NCBI GenBank assembly: GCA_049694275.1
Contig: JBAVQS010000421.1
Coordinates: 1-21,259, forward strand
Direction: 5' to 3'
DNA: 21,259 bases
Source: JBAVQS01 sp049694275
Lineage (GTDB): Bacteria > Chloroflexota > Anaerolineae > UBA4142 > SHND01
Shown here: positions 1 to 5,111 of the stretch, piece by piece
Position numbering within the stretch: position 1 is the first letter of the stretch
How the letters are laid out: each line of letters starts with the position of its first letter
Made by a program: the position numbers and the translations under genes
The notes under the pieces: generated by a model
The model's input: only the letters and a program-made list of their open reading frames with translations
What the model was told of the DNA's origin: nothing
Databases searched by the model: none

Positions 1-317
1 CCACCGTATCCGCCACCGCCGCCGCGGTCGCCGTACCCACCGCCGCCGCCGCCGCCCGGGGCGCGCTCTTCACGCGGCCGCGCGATATCGACGCGCAGCG
101 TGCGATTATCCAGCGTCGCGCCGTTAAACATCTGCTGCGCCTTTTGGGCCTCCTCGTCGTTCGCCATTTCGACGAACGCAAACCCCTTCGAGCGCCCGGT
201 GTCCCGGTCCATAATGAGGGCGACCGAATTCACCGTTCCGGCCCCCACAAACAATTGCCGCAAATCGTCTTCCGTGGTCTGGTAAGACAGATTGCCGACA
301 TACAGTCTTGAACTCAT
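1..317 (-). CDS. RRM-domain glycine-rich RNA-binding protein (3' end outside window)
   Basis: This is a single RNA-recognition-motif protein of the small bacterial (cyanobacterial/Chloroflexota) type, which binds single-stranded RNA in the cytoplasm and is often linked to cold or stress in relatives. The sequence shows RNP2 (LYVGNL, residues 5-10) and RNP1 (KGFAFVEM, residues 44-51), with the RRM ending near residue 80. A PREERAPGGGG linker then leads into a Gly/Tyr/Arg-rich tail, which leaves the window at base 1 after about 105 residues. The start is the ATG at 317-315, preceded by an AGGAG-type ribosome site. A promoter about 300 bp upstream and a terminator hairpin in between suggest leader regulation (inference). 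The RRM assignment is secure; the RNA target is unknown. Confidence 0.93.
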   Translation of the reverse strand, partial: MSSRLYVGNLSYQTTEDDLRQLFVGAGTVNSVALIMDRDTGRSKGFAFVEMANDEEAQKAQQMFNGATLDNRTLRVDIARPREERAPGGGGGGGYGDRGGGGGYG

Positions 318-550
318 GAATCTCTTCTCCTCTTGCTCAAACGGAACCGATCTGCCACCCATCACCCGGGCTTGTACACAGGGCCCACAGGCTTGCATGG
401 GGCCGGCGTATCAAATGTTCGGTTCAATCTCTGGGTCCCGGGTGACGTCCTCCCTTTTAGGCGCGCAACATGGCGCGCGTCGATCACCCTTTGAACGAGG
501 CTCCTTTCTCCCGTGCGGGATCAATGGCGAATGCAGCGGCCCGAAAGCAA

Positions 551-583
551 GAAGAAAAACCGTCGCGGCGTTGGCGCGACGGT
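551..583 (-). terminator. Intrinsic terminator hairpin in the RRM gene leader
   Basis: On the minus strand a perfect 9-bp stem (ACCGTCGCG at 583-575, CGCGACGGT at 567-559) with a 7-nt loop is followed directly by TTTTTCTTC. This has the form of a Rho-independent terminator. It begins about 30 nt downstream of the start site predicted from the promoter at 622-650, so it lies in the RRM leader rather than after a gene. Confidence 0.8.
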
Positions 584-621
584 GGACGAACATTCGCACG
601 CGGCCAATACGGACGGGCAAA

Positions 622-650
622 ATCATACCATGTCGTACGGCGCGTGTCAA
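622..650 (-). promoter_or_regulatory. Near-consensus sigma-70 promoter for the RRM gene
   Basis: On the minus strand: -35 TTGACA (650-645, 6/6), a spacer of exactly 17 bp, and -10 TATGAT (627-622, 5/6), preceded by TGG (extended -10). The predicted transcription start is near 615, which gives a leader of about 300 nt to the RRM start codon. Confidence 0.82.
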
Positions 651-708
651 CGGGGTACGAACGCGCCTCGAAGGGCTCCCCCGCCCCTTCGGGGCTACCG
701 GCGACCGA

Positions 709-1023
709 TTACATGGCGTGCGCGAGCGCTCGGACCTTTTTCGGCGCAACCAGGCGGACGTCGACATCGTTCGCGTCCTGGTTAATCCAGAGCGACAACT
801 CGCCGCCGTTCTCCAGCTTGAGCGAGCAACAAATATAGCGATTGCTCAGGTTGTGCGCCATCAGCTCGTCGTCCGGCACATCCGAGGGCGCGAGCAGAGA
901 GACACTGCCCCCGACGACGTCAAAAACCACCTCGTCCTTGTCATCCACGCCCAGCGCCGCCCACTCTTCCTCGCAAGGGTCCGGCTCGCCGTGGAATTCT
1001 TGTTTGAGTGCAATGCGTTTCAT
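709..1023 (-). CDS. Small acidic protein of unknown function
   Basis: A 104-residue soluble protein that I do not recognise. It has no signal peptide or membrane segment. The N-terminal half is acidic (CEEEWAALGVDDKDEVVFDV), followed by a probable all-beta stretch and a basic C-terminal end (APKKVRALAHAM). There is a CC pair in the segment RYICCSLKLENG. The start ATG (1023-1021) has a strong GGAGG ribosome site in the 15-bp gap after the upstream gene, so the two genes are probably one transcript. The coding call rests on the ribosome site, the tight spacing and the promoter upstream of the pair. The function is unknown. Confidence 0.7.
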   Translation of the reverse strand: MKRIALKQEFHGEPDPCEEEWAALGVDDKDEVVFDVVGGSVSLLAPSDVPDDELMAHNLSNRYICCSLKLENGGELSLWINQDANDVDVRLVAPKKVRALAHAM

Positions 1024-1038
1024 AGACGCCTCCGTGTG

Positions 1039-1284
1039 TTAGTTATTGTGAAAGGCCCAGTAATAGTGCCGGTCCCGGGCATTGATCACCGGACAGCCGG
1101 TATTATCCGTTGTCCGGCAAAAGCACCGCTTGGCGTCATCGCCATGAGCAAAGAAATGGCAGCGCCAGCAGAGGACCTTGGCCAGGCTGAGCCACTGGTT
1201 TTCATTGTTGTGAGCAACTTCATCGCAAAGATAGGTGGCCCACTGGGTCGGGATTGCGTGTTGCGGAATCAAATCTTTTGTCAT
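1039..1284 (-). CDS. Small cysteine-rich protein of unknown function (CXXCH motif)
   Basis: An 81-residue protein, first gene of a two-gene minus-strand operon. It has a central Cys/His cluster, CWRCH at residues 39-43 followed by H47, C54, C56 and C64 (RCFC, then TDNTGC), which looks like a metal-binding knuckle. CWRCH formally matches the c-type heme CXXCH motif. There is no signal peptide to take the protein to the compartment where cytochrome c is matured, so zinc or iron-sulfur binding is more likely (inference). The ATG at 1284-1282 has an upstream GGGAG. I do not recognise the family. The promoter lies about 220 bp upstream and is overlapped by CRP-like palindromes. Confidence 0.66.
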   Translation of the reverse strand: MTKDLIPQHAIPTQWATYLCDEVAHNNENQWLSLAKVLCWRCHFFAHGDDAKRCFCRTTDNTGCPVINARDRHYYWAFHNN

Positions 1285-1453
1285 ATGCTCATCTCCCGGC
1301 GCACAGCGCTTGCGATTGCTCGCGAGTGTCTGGCGCCAAAGCGTATTCTCAATCGAGTACGCTCAATAATTCGCCTTTGAATTGTGAAAACGAGCTAAAT
1401 ACAGCAGATCACGAAATCGCTTCGTAACGTAATGGAATAACGCCCACACAATT

Positions 1454-1502
1454 AGTGAAAAATTTCACAATACGGACAATGTAATTCGTGACAATTTTCA
1501 CA
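1454..1502. promoter_or_regulatory. Two CRP/FNR-type operator palindromes
   Basis: Two sites fit TGTGA-N6-TCACA with one mismatch each: AGTGA-AAAATT-TCACA (1454-1469) and CGTGA-CAATTT-TCACA (1487-1502). Their centres are 33 bp apart, about three helical turns. The second begins 4 bp downstream of the minus-strand -10 box at 1506-1511, so it covers the expected start site. A bound factor there would most likely repress the small operon at 709-1284 (inference). Confidence 0.6.
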
Positions 1503-1505
1503 ATC

Positions 1506-1511
1506 ATTATA
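1506..1511 (-). promoter_or_regulatory. Extended -10 promoter of the 709-1284 operon
   Basis: On the minus strand TGG-TATAAT is a perfect extended -10. No good -35 is seen at 17 bp (GTACGG), which is common for extended -10 promoters. The leader to the ATG at 1284 would be about 215 nt. Confidence 0.6.
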
Positions 1512-1540
1512 CCACAAATTCGCAATCCCGTACCCTACAA

Positions 1541-1675
1541 GTTTTTAGCGGCCAGGCCTGCAGAAATCACGGGTGGGCGTAGAATGCACAGACCGGCCCG
1601 ATGTTTCTTGTTCGAATGCCCTCGAGTTTTCGGCGGCGGGGCTTGCGGAAATAGCAATCAAGCGTAGAATGTACG
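1541..1675 (+). repeat. Imperfect 50-bp direct repeat with 85-bp period
   Basis: Bases 1541-1590 and 1626-1675 align without gaps at an offset of exactly 85, with about 34 of 50 positions identical. Both contain the block GCGTAGAATG (1577-1586 and 1662-1671) and a GAAAT block. The repeat duplicates a -10-like TAGAAT box upstream of the transporter gene. Confidence 0.6.
1643..1670 (+). promoter_or_regulatory. Probable promoter of the AspT-type transporter gene
   Basis: TTGCGG (1643-1648), 16 bp, then TAGAAT (1665-1670, 5/6). The expected start is near 1677, only about 6 nt before the ATG at 1683, and there is no Shine-Dalgarno sequence. The message would be almost leaderless. The upstream repeat copy carries a second TAGAAT at 1580-1585. 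Confidence 0.45.
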
Positions 1676-1682
1676 CGGTATT

Positions 1683-3317
1683 ATGATCCAGGTCTTGCTC
1701 GACAATCCGCTCCTCTTGTTGTTCGTCGTCGTCGCCATCGGCTATCCCCTGGGGCGGATTCGGATCGGCGGGAGCAGCCTCGGCGTGGCCGCGGTGCTGT
1801 TTGCGGGAATTGCCGTCGGCGCGCTGCATCCGGACCTCAAGCTACCCGAGTTGATCTACCAGCTCGGCCTGGTCATCTTCGTCTATACCATCGGCCTGAG
1901 CAGCGGTCCCGGCTTTATTCGTTCGTTCCGGCGCAAGGGGCTGCGCGATAACCTGCTGGTGGTGGGAGTCCTCGCCCTGGGGTTTGCGCTTACCCTCCTC
2001 CTGCACAGTCTGTTGAATCTCTCGCCCACCCTCGCCGCCGGTCTGTTCGCCGGCAGCCTCACCAATACGCCCGCGCTGGCCGCCATCCTCGAATCGGTCA
2101 AGGCGATCGCGCCGGCGAGCGCCGTCAACCGGATGCTCGCCGAGCCGGTCATTGCCTATTCGCTCACCTATCCGATGGGCGTTGTCGCCATGATCCTGAG
2201 CATCGCCATCCTGCAACGCGTCTGGAAAGTGGATTACGCCGCCGAGGCGCGCACCCAGCGCGAAATTACTCCACCTCCGCACCTGACCAATCGGACCGTA
2301 CTCGTGACTCATCCCGAGGCGAGCCGCCTGTCGGTTCACCAGTTGATGCACGACCGGCATTTCGATGTGGTCTTTGGGCGCATCCAGCATAACGGCGCGC
2401 TCACCCTCGCTCAAGGGACGAGCCATCTCATGCCCGGCGACCTGGCGACGATCATTGGGACGCCGGAAGAGCTGGAGCGAATCACCGCATTCCTGGGCGA
2501 GCGCAGCACGGAACAGTTGGACCTGGACCGGAGCGAGATGGACTATCGCCGGATCTTTGTCTCCAACCCACGCATTGCGGGCCTGGCCCTGCACGACCTG
2601 AACCTGCCACAGCAGTTCGGCGCGGTCATCACCCGCATCCGGCGCGGCGATGTCGAGCTCCTCCCGCACGCCGACACGGTGCTCGAGCTCGGCGACCGGG
2701 TGCGCGTCCTGACCCGCCGCACCAATCTGGATGCCGTCACCACCTTTTTCGGCGATTCCTATCGCGCCCTGAGCGAGATCGACATCCTGAGTTTTAACCT
2801 GGGACTCGCGCTCGGCATCCTCGTCGGCCTCATTCCCATCCCCCTTCCCGGCGCGACCATCAAGCTCGGCCTTGCCGGCGGCCCGCTGATCGTCGCGCTC
2901 CTCCTCGGCTGGCGCGAACGGACCGGCCCACTCCTCTGGGTTCTTCCCTACAGCGCCAACCTCACCCTACGGCAAATCGGCCTGATTCTCTTTCTCGCGG
3001 GCATTGGCACGCGCTCGGGTTATGCCTTTTTCAACACGCTCGCCCAGGGCTCCGGGCTCGCCATCTTTGGCGGCGGCATCCTCATCACCACCGTCGTCGC
3101 GGTCGCCACGCTCTATATCGGCCACAAGGTGTTCAAAACGCCGATGGGGCTCATGGTCGGGATGCTCGCCGGGCTCCAGACCCAGCCGGCCGTCCTCGGC
3201 TTTGCCCTCGAACAGACCGAGAACGACCTTCCGAACATCGGCTATGCCAGCGTCTATCCGGTCGCAACCATTGCCAAGATCATTCTGGCCCAGTTGCTCC
3301 TCACGCTACTCACGTAA
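1683..3317 (+). CDS. AspT/YidE/YbjL-family transporter with two RCK_C domains
   Basis: An inner-membrane carrier of the aspartate:alanine exchanger (AAE) family, whose members exchange or export amino or dicarboxylic acids. The substrate here cannot be read from sequence. The 544 residues show the family's layout: an N-terminal membrane block (about 1-180) with the duplicated-domain motif SLTNTPAL at 125-132, two cytoplasmic RCK_C/TrkA_C ligand-sensing domains (about 200-270 and 285-357), then a second membrane block (about 365-544) with the matching motif GLQTQPAVL at 497-505. The length is normal for the family. No ribosome site precedes the ATG; the promoter lies almost on top of it. A second small membrane-protein gene follows 35 bp downstream. 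Confidence 0.92.
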   Translation: MIQVLLDNPLLLLFVVVAIGYPLGRIRIGGSSLGVAAVLFAGIAVGALHPDLKLPELIYQLGLVIFVYTIGLSSGPGFIRSFRRKGLRDNLLVVGVLALGFALTLLLHSLLNLSPTLAAGLFAGSLTNTPALAAILESVKAIAPASAVNRMLAEPVIAYSLTYPMGVVAMILSIAILQRVWKVDYAAEARTQREITPPPHLTNRTVLVTHPEASRLSVHQLMHDRHFDVVFGRIQHNGALTLAQGTSHLMPGDLATIIGTPEELERITAFLGERSTEQLDLDRSEMDYRRIFVSNPRIAGLALHDLNLPQQFGAVITRIRRGDVELLPHADTVLELGDRVRVLTRRTNLDAVTTFFGDSYRALSEIDILSFNLGLALGILVGLIPIPLPGATIKLGLAGGPLIVALLLGWRERTGPLLWVLPYSANLTLRQIGLILFLAGIGTRSGYAFFNTLAQGSGLAIFGGGILITTVVAVATLYIGHKVFKTPMGLMVGMLAGLQTQPAVLGFALEQTENDLPNIGYASVYPVATIAKIILAQLLLTLLT

Positions 3318-3319
3318 TC

Positions 3320-3340
3320 TGAATTCGGAATTCAAAATTC
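3320..3340 (+). repeat. Heptamer array, three AATTC-type units
   Basis: Three in-register 7-mers, TGAATTC, GGAATTC and AAAATTC, fill the spacer between the transporter stop and the next gene, just before its GGAGGT ribosome site. The longer array at 9261-9302 uses the same unit. Confidence 0.75.
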
Positions 3341-3352
3341 CATGGAGGTACC

Positions 3353-3808
3353 ATGTCCCCTCAAGGCTTTTTTAACTGGATCACGTTCAACTCTCTGCTG
3401 CTCTTTGTCGTGGTGGAGGCCGTCATCCTGTGGCGCAAGCCGTCCTGGTGGCTGCCGCTGTTCACCCTCTTTCTCGGCATCGTCGTCGGCTGGTTCGACG
3501 CCAAATCGAGCGAGGTCTCCTTCTCGGTCTTGCTGCTCCTTACCCTGGGGCTCTTTGCCGGATTTCAACAGCCGAAACGCGCGTGGCTCTGGGCCCTCTT
3601 CCTTGGCGCCGGGGTTCCCGCGTTCGCGTTCCTGACATTCACGCTGAAGGTCGCGACGCCCACCCCCGTCGAACTGGCGACCTCGTTCCTGTCGCTCGTC
3701 TTTGCGTTCATCGGCGCGTACGCCGGGGTCGTCTTGCGACGCTTCGCTCCGCCCACCGCGGCGTCAGCGGCGTCAACGGATGCCTTCGGCAAACGGATAA
3801 ACGGATGA
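3353..3808 (+). CDS. Small integral membrane protein of unknown function
   Basis: A 151-residue hydrophobic protein with about four membrane segments (roughly residues 12-28, 31-47, 56-73, 78-97) and possibly a fifth (113-130), ending in a short polar Ala/Ser/Thr tail. I do not recognise the family. The start ATG has a close, strong GGAGGT (3344-3349). It follows the AspT-type carrier by 35 bp and precedes a strong terminator, so the two are probably co-transcribed, and it may assist the transporter (inference). Its stop codon lies inside a long inverted repeat. Confidence 0.78.
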   Translation: MSPQGFFNWITFNSLLLFVVVEAVILWRKPSWWLPLFTLFLGIVVGWFDAKSSEVSFSVLLLLTLGLFAGFQQPKRAWLWALFLGAGVPAFAFLTFTLKVATPTPVELATSFLSLVFAFIGAYAGVVLRRFAPPTAASAASTDAFGKRING

Positions 3809-3846
3809 CGAATCTCTATCCGGTTATCCGTTTTCAATCCGTTGAC
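3772..3846. repeat. Nested inverted repeat spanning a stop codon
   Basis: Outer arms GTCAACGGAT (3772-3781) and ATCCGTTGAC (3837-3846) are perfectly complementary. Inner 16-nt arms (3791-3806 and 3818-3833) pair with one mismatch around an 11-nt loop. The TGA stop of the preceding gene (3806-3808) is at the inner loop. It would form a long mRNA hairpin, perhaps a 3'-end stabiliser or weak terminator (inference). Confidence 0.7.
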
Positions 3847-3888
3847 ACCTGATTTGATGAAATTGCCCTGCGAGCGCCAAGAACGCGA

Positions 3889-3927
3889 AAAGGCCCGACC
3901 CAGGGACGAACTCTGGGTCGGGCCTTT
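3889..3927 (+). terminator. Strong intrinsic terminator
   Basis: A perfect 15-bp stem (3889-3903 with 3913-3927, AAAGGCCCGACCCAG and its complement) and a 9-nt loop, with flanking A and T tracts, TTTATATTT on the plus side. It ends the transporter/membrane-protein unit and could also work leftward. Confidence 0.88.
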
Positions 3928-4015
3928 ATATTTCCTTCGCTTTGGCTTTTGAGAACTTGATATCAGCCATCTAGCCAAGATTGCCGCCTCAACTAGCGAT
4001 TTATATCAGCCTTCC

Positions 4016-4113
4016 TACTTTGACAATGTCAGATTTCAATCGGCGTAGGCCGATTTCGCCTTGCGTAGCCGCGATTTCAATCGCCCAGCCGCGAATGTGA
4101 CATTGTCGAACTA
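4016..4113. repeat. 98-bp element with terminal inverted repeats and three internal 20-bp repeats
   Basis: Ends 4016-4034 and 4095-4113 are inverted copies sharing GACAATGTCA plus flanking matches. Inside are three tandem units starting GATTTC (4032-4051, 4052-4072, 4073-4092), each ending GTAGGCC, GTAGCCGC or CCAGCCGC. The right end stops 1 bp before the DUF433 stop codon. It looks like a small non-coding MITE-like element or a pair of palindromic operators; no target-site duplication is obvious. Confidence 0.5.
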
Positions 4114-4114
4114 C

Positions 4115-4348
4115 CTACCCTACATGCAAAGGATAAATTCTTTCGCTGTGGAGGATCATGCTTGCGTAATTCAAGCAGGCCTGGATATCGTCATGGGCTA
4201 GGCCGGGGTAATTACGAATCATTTCCGATTCGGGCCACCCTTGTGCTAAAAGATCGATAATGAACTCAACCGCGAGGCGTGTTCCTCTGACGACCGGCTT
4301 GCCGACGAGAATTGCCGGGTCGACAATAATTCGTTCTTCCCAATTCAT
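4115..4348 (-). CDS. DUF433 protein (VapB45-like antitoxin family), apparently orphan
   Basis: A 77-residue protein with the hallmark DUF433 sequence: RIIVDPAILVGKPVVRGTR at residues 6-24, then a helix-turn-helix-like region (LLAQGWPESEMIRNYPGL) and the conserved end ACLNYASMILHSERIYPL. The family contains DNA-binding antitoxins usually paired with a downstream PIN-like DUF5615 toxin. Here no such gene follows: the sequence after the stop is the repeat element at 4016-4113 and then a terminator. The ATG at 4348 is chosen over an upstream start (4393) because GGGAGG sits 4 nt ahead. The family call is strong; antitoxin activity is inferred. Confidence 0.86.
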   Translation of the reverse strand: MNWEERIIVDPAILVGKPVVRGTRLAVEFIIDLLAQGWPESEMIRNYPGLAHDDIQACLNYASMILHSERIYPLHVG

Positions 4349-4385
4349 AAAACCTCCCCTTCCAAGTATGAATGCACTTCTGACG

Positions 4386-4419
4386 TTTGTCAAACCGACT
4401 TTTTGTTTCCTTTGTCAAA
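4386..4419. promoter_or_regulatory. Repeated palindrome TTTGTCAAA in a divergent control region
   Basis: TTTGTCAAA occurs at 4386-4394 and 4411-4419, 25 bp apart. Each is symmetric about its central T. The second overlaps the -35 box of the plus-strand promoter. They lie between divergent DUF433 and GIY-YIG genes and could be an operator pair, perhaps for the DUF433 protein (inference). Confidence 0.45.
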
Positions 4420-4440
4420 GCAACCCGGTGGGGCTATAAT
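4412..4440 (+). promoter_or_regulatory. Sigma-70 promoter of the GIY-YIG/EEP unit
   Basis: -35 TTGTCA (5/6), 17-bp spacer, -10 TATAAT (6/6, 4435-4440). The start is expected near 4447, giving a leader of about 120 nt that contains a possible 20-codon frame (4488-4550). Confidence 0.75.
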
Positions 4441-4566
4441 GCGAATTGCCTGCAACAATAACACGTCGCGGAAGTACTAGCCCTCAGATGCTCCTCACCG
4501 AATCTTGCGATGTGCAAAATATGCCCTATCGGCAAGTATTCCTGAAATAGGACCAATCGATAATCG

Positions 4567-5064
4567 ATGAACCTTGACTTGATTGAGGACCTCAAAGCGA
4601 ATGGATTTATTGGGTTTAGATCAATGAGAGAACTATTCGCCGATAGTTCCGCGATTCCCAAAGTCCAAGGCGTATATCTTGTATTGTGTCTTGATAAATC
4701 CGAACCTGAATTTTTGGTGCATGGAACTGGCGGGTATTTCAAAGGGAAAGACCCCAATGTCTCGATCGATGAACTGCGCTCAAATTGGGTAAAAGACAGG
4801 TTGGTTCTTTATATAGGAAAAGCAGGCGGACAATCAGGTAAAGCGACCCTTTATTCACGACTACGTCAATATTTGAGTTTTGGACAAGGCAAACCGGTTG
4901 GGCATTGGGGCGGAAGACTGATATGGCAACTAAAGGGTTCCGCAGACCTTATCCTATGTTGGAAGCCATTGCCATTGGAGGAACCACGAGAAGTCGAAGT
5001 GAAACTTATGAGCGAATTTGTCAGGAACTACGGGCAACGCCCATTTGCAAACTTGTCAAATTAG
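4567..5064 (+). CDS. GIY-YIG-type nuclease-like protein
   Basis: A 165-residue protein with the ordered residues of a GIY-YIG nuclease fold: GVY (35-37), YIG followed by Lys (82-85), the Arg-containing helix YSRLRQYL (96-103), a Glu-rich helix REVEVKLMSEF (141-151) where the metal-binding Glu is expected, and a C-terminal Asn (N162, PFANLSN). Between GVY and YIG there is a longer insert (about residues 41-78) than in compact members. Such proteins cut DNA or RNA using one divalent metal. This is a stand-alone protein with no added DNA-binding domain visible. Base composition is AT-richer than the flanking genes. No clear ribosome site is seen. The EEP gene follows 47 bp downstream. Activity is not proven by sequence. 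Confidence 0.74.
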   Translation: MNLDLIEDLKANGFIGFRSMRELFADSSAIPKVQGVYLVLCLDKSEPEFLVHGTGGYFKGKDPNVSIDELRSNWVKDRLVLYIGKAGGQSGKATLYSRLRQYLSFGQGKPVGHWGGRLIWQLKGSADLILCWKPLPLEEPREVEVKLMSEFVRNYGQRPFANLSN

Positions 5065-5111
5065 CGAGCCTATGAATAGATTATGCCAGCCAATAGCGAT
5101 GGAGGCGATTG

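Larger units (their letters stand above)
318..708. other. Leader and spacer upstream of the RRM gene, no convincing gene
   Basis: About 390 bp without a supported protein gene. Reading leftwards it holds a minus-strand promoter (622-650), an intrinsic terminator hairpin (551-583), a GC-rich 6+6 bp inverted repeat (GCGCGC around 461-478) and the RRM ribosome site. ORFs across this stretch on both strands have no recognisable product. A second GC-rich inverted repeat lies near 669-697 (CGAAGGG/CCCTTCG) but has no T-run. Confidence 0.6.
1285..1682. other. Regulatory spacer between divergent transcription units
   Basis: About 400 bp, AT-rich in its middle, with no supported protein gene. It contains a minus-strand extended -10 element, two CRP/FNR-like palindromes plus one half site (TGTGA at 1383-1387), and an imperfect 50-bp direct repeat with duplicated -10-like boxes in front of the plus-strand transporter gene. 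Confidence 0.7.
3809..4114. other. Spacer with terminator and repeat element
   Basis: About 300 bp with no supported gene. It holds the right half of the inverted repeat at 3772-3846, the terminator at 3889-3927, and the inverted-repeat element at 4016-4113. A minus-strand mini-ORF (MADIKFSKAKAKEI, about 3972-3928) is too short to support. Confidence 0.6.

Noticed and set aside
1039..1284. c-type cytochrome because of CWRCH
   Set aside because: There is no signal peptide or membrane anchor, which heme c attachment outside the cytoplasm requires, and the protein has other Cys pairs typical of a metal knuckle.
292..1380. Long plus-strand frame of 362 codons
   Set aside because: It lies antisense to the RRM leader and to both small minus-strand genes, which have ribosome sites and a promoter. 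Its translation is Arg-rich with no family match, as expected of a GC-rich shadow frame.
1842..2669. Minus-strand frame of 275 codons
   Set aside because: It is fully antisense to the AspT-type transporter, whose domain motifs are unmistakable. Its product is a low-complexity Asp/Gly/Arg/Gln-rich shadow.
4032..4092. CRISPR-like repeats (three units starting GATTTC)
   Set aside because: Units are 20-21 bp, imperfect and directly adjacent, with no spacers and no cas genes nearby. They are part of the inverted-repeat element.
4488..4550. 20-codon frame in the leader of the GIY-YIG gene as a leader peptide
   Set aside because: No ribosome site and no run of regulatory codons; too short to support from sequence alone.
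4115..5064. DUF433 plus GIY-YIG as a toxin-antitoxin pair
   Set aside because: The genes are divergent and have separate signals. DUF433 partners are PIN-like DUF5615 proteins, not GIY-YIG proteins. Only a regulatory link is possible.
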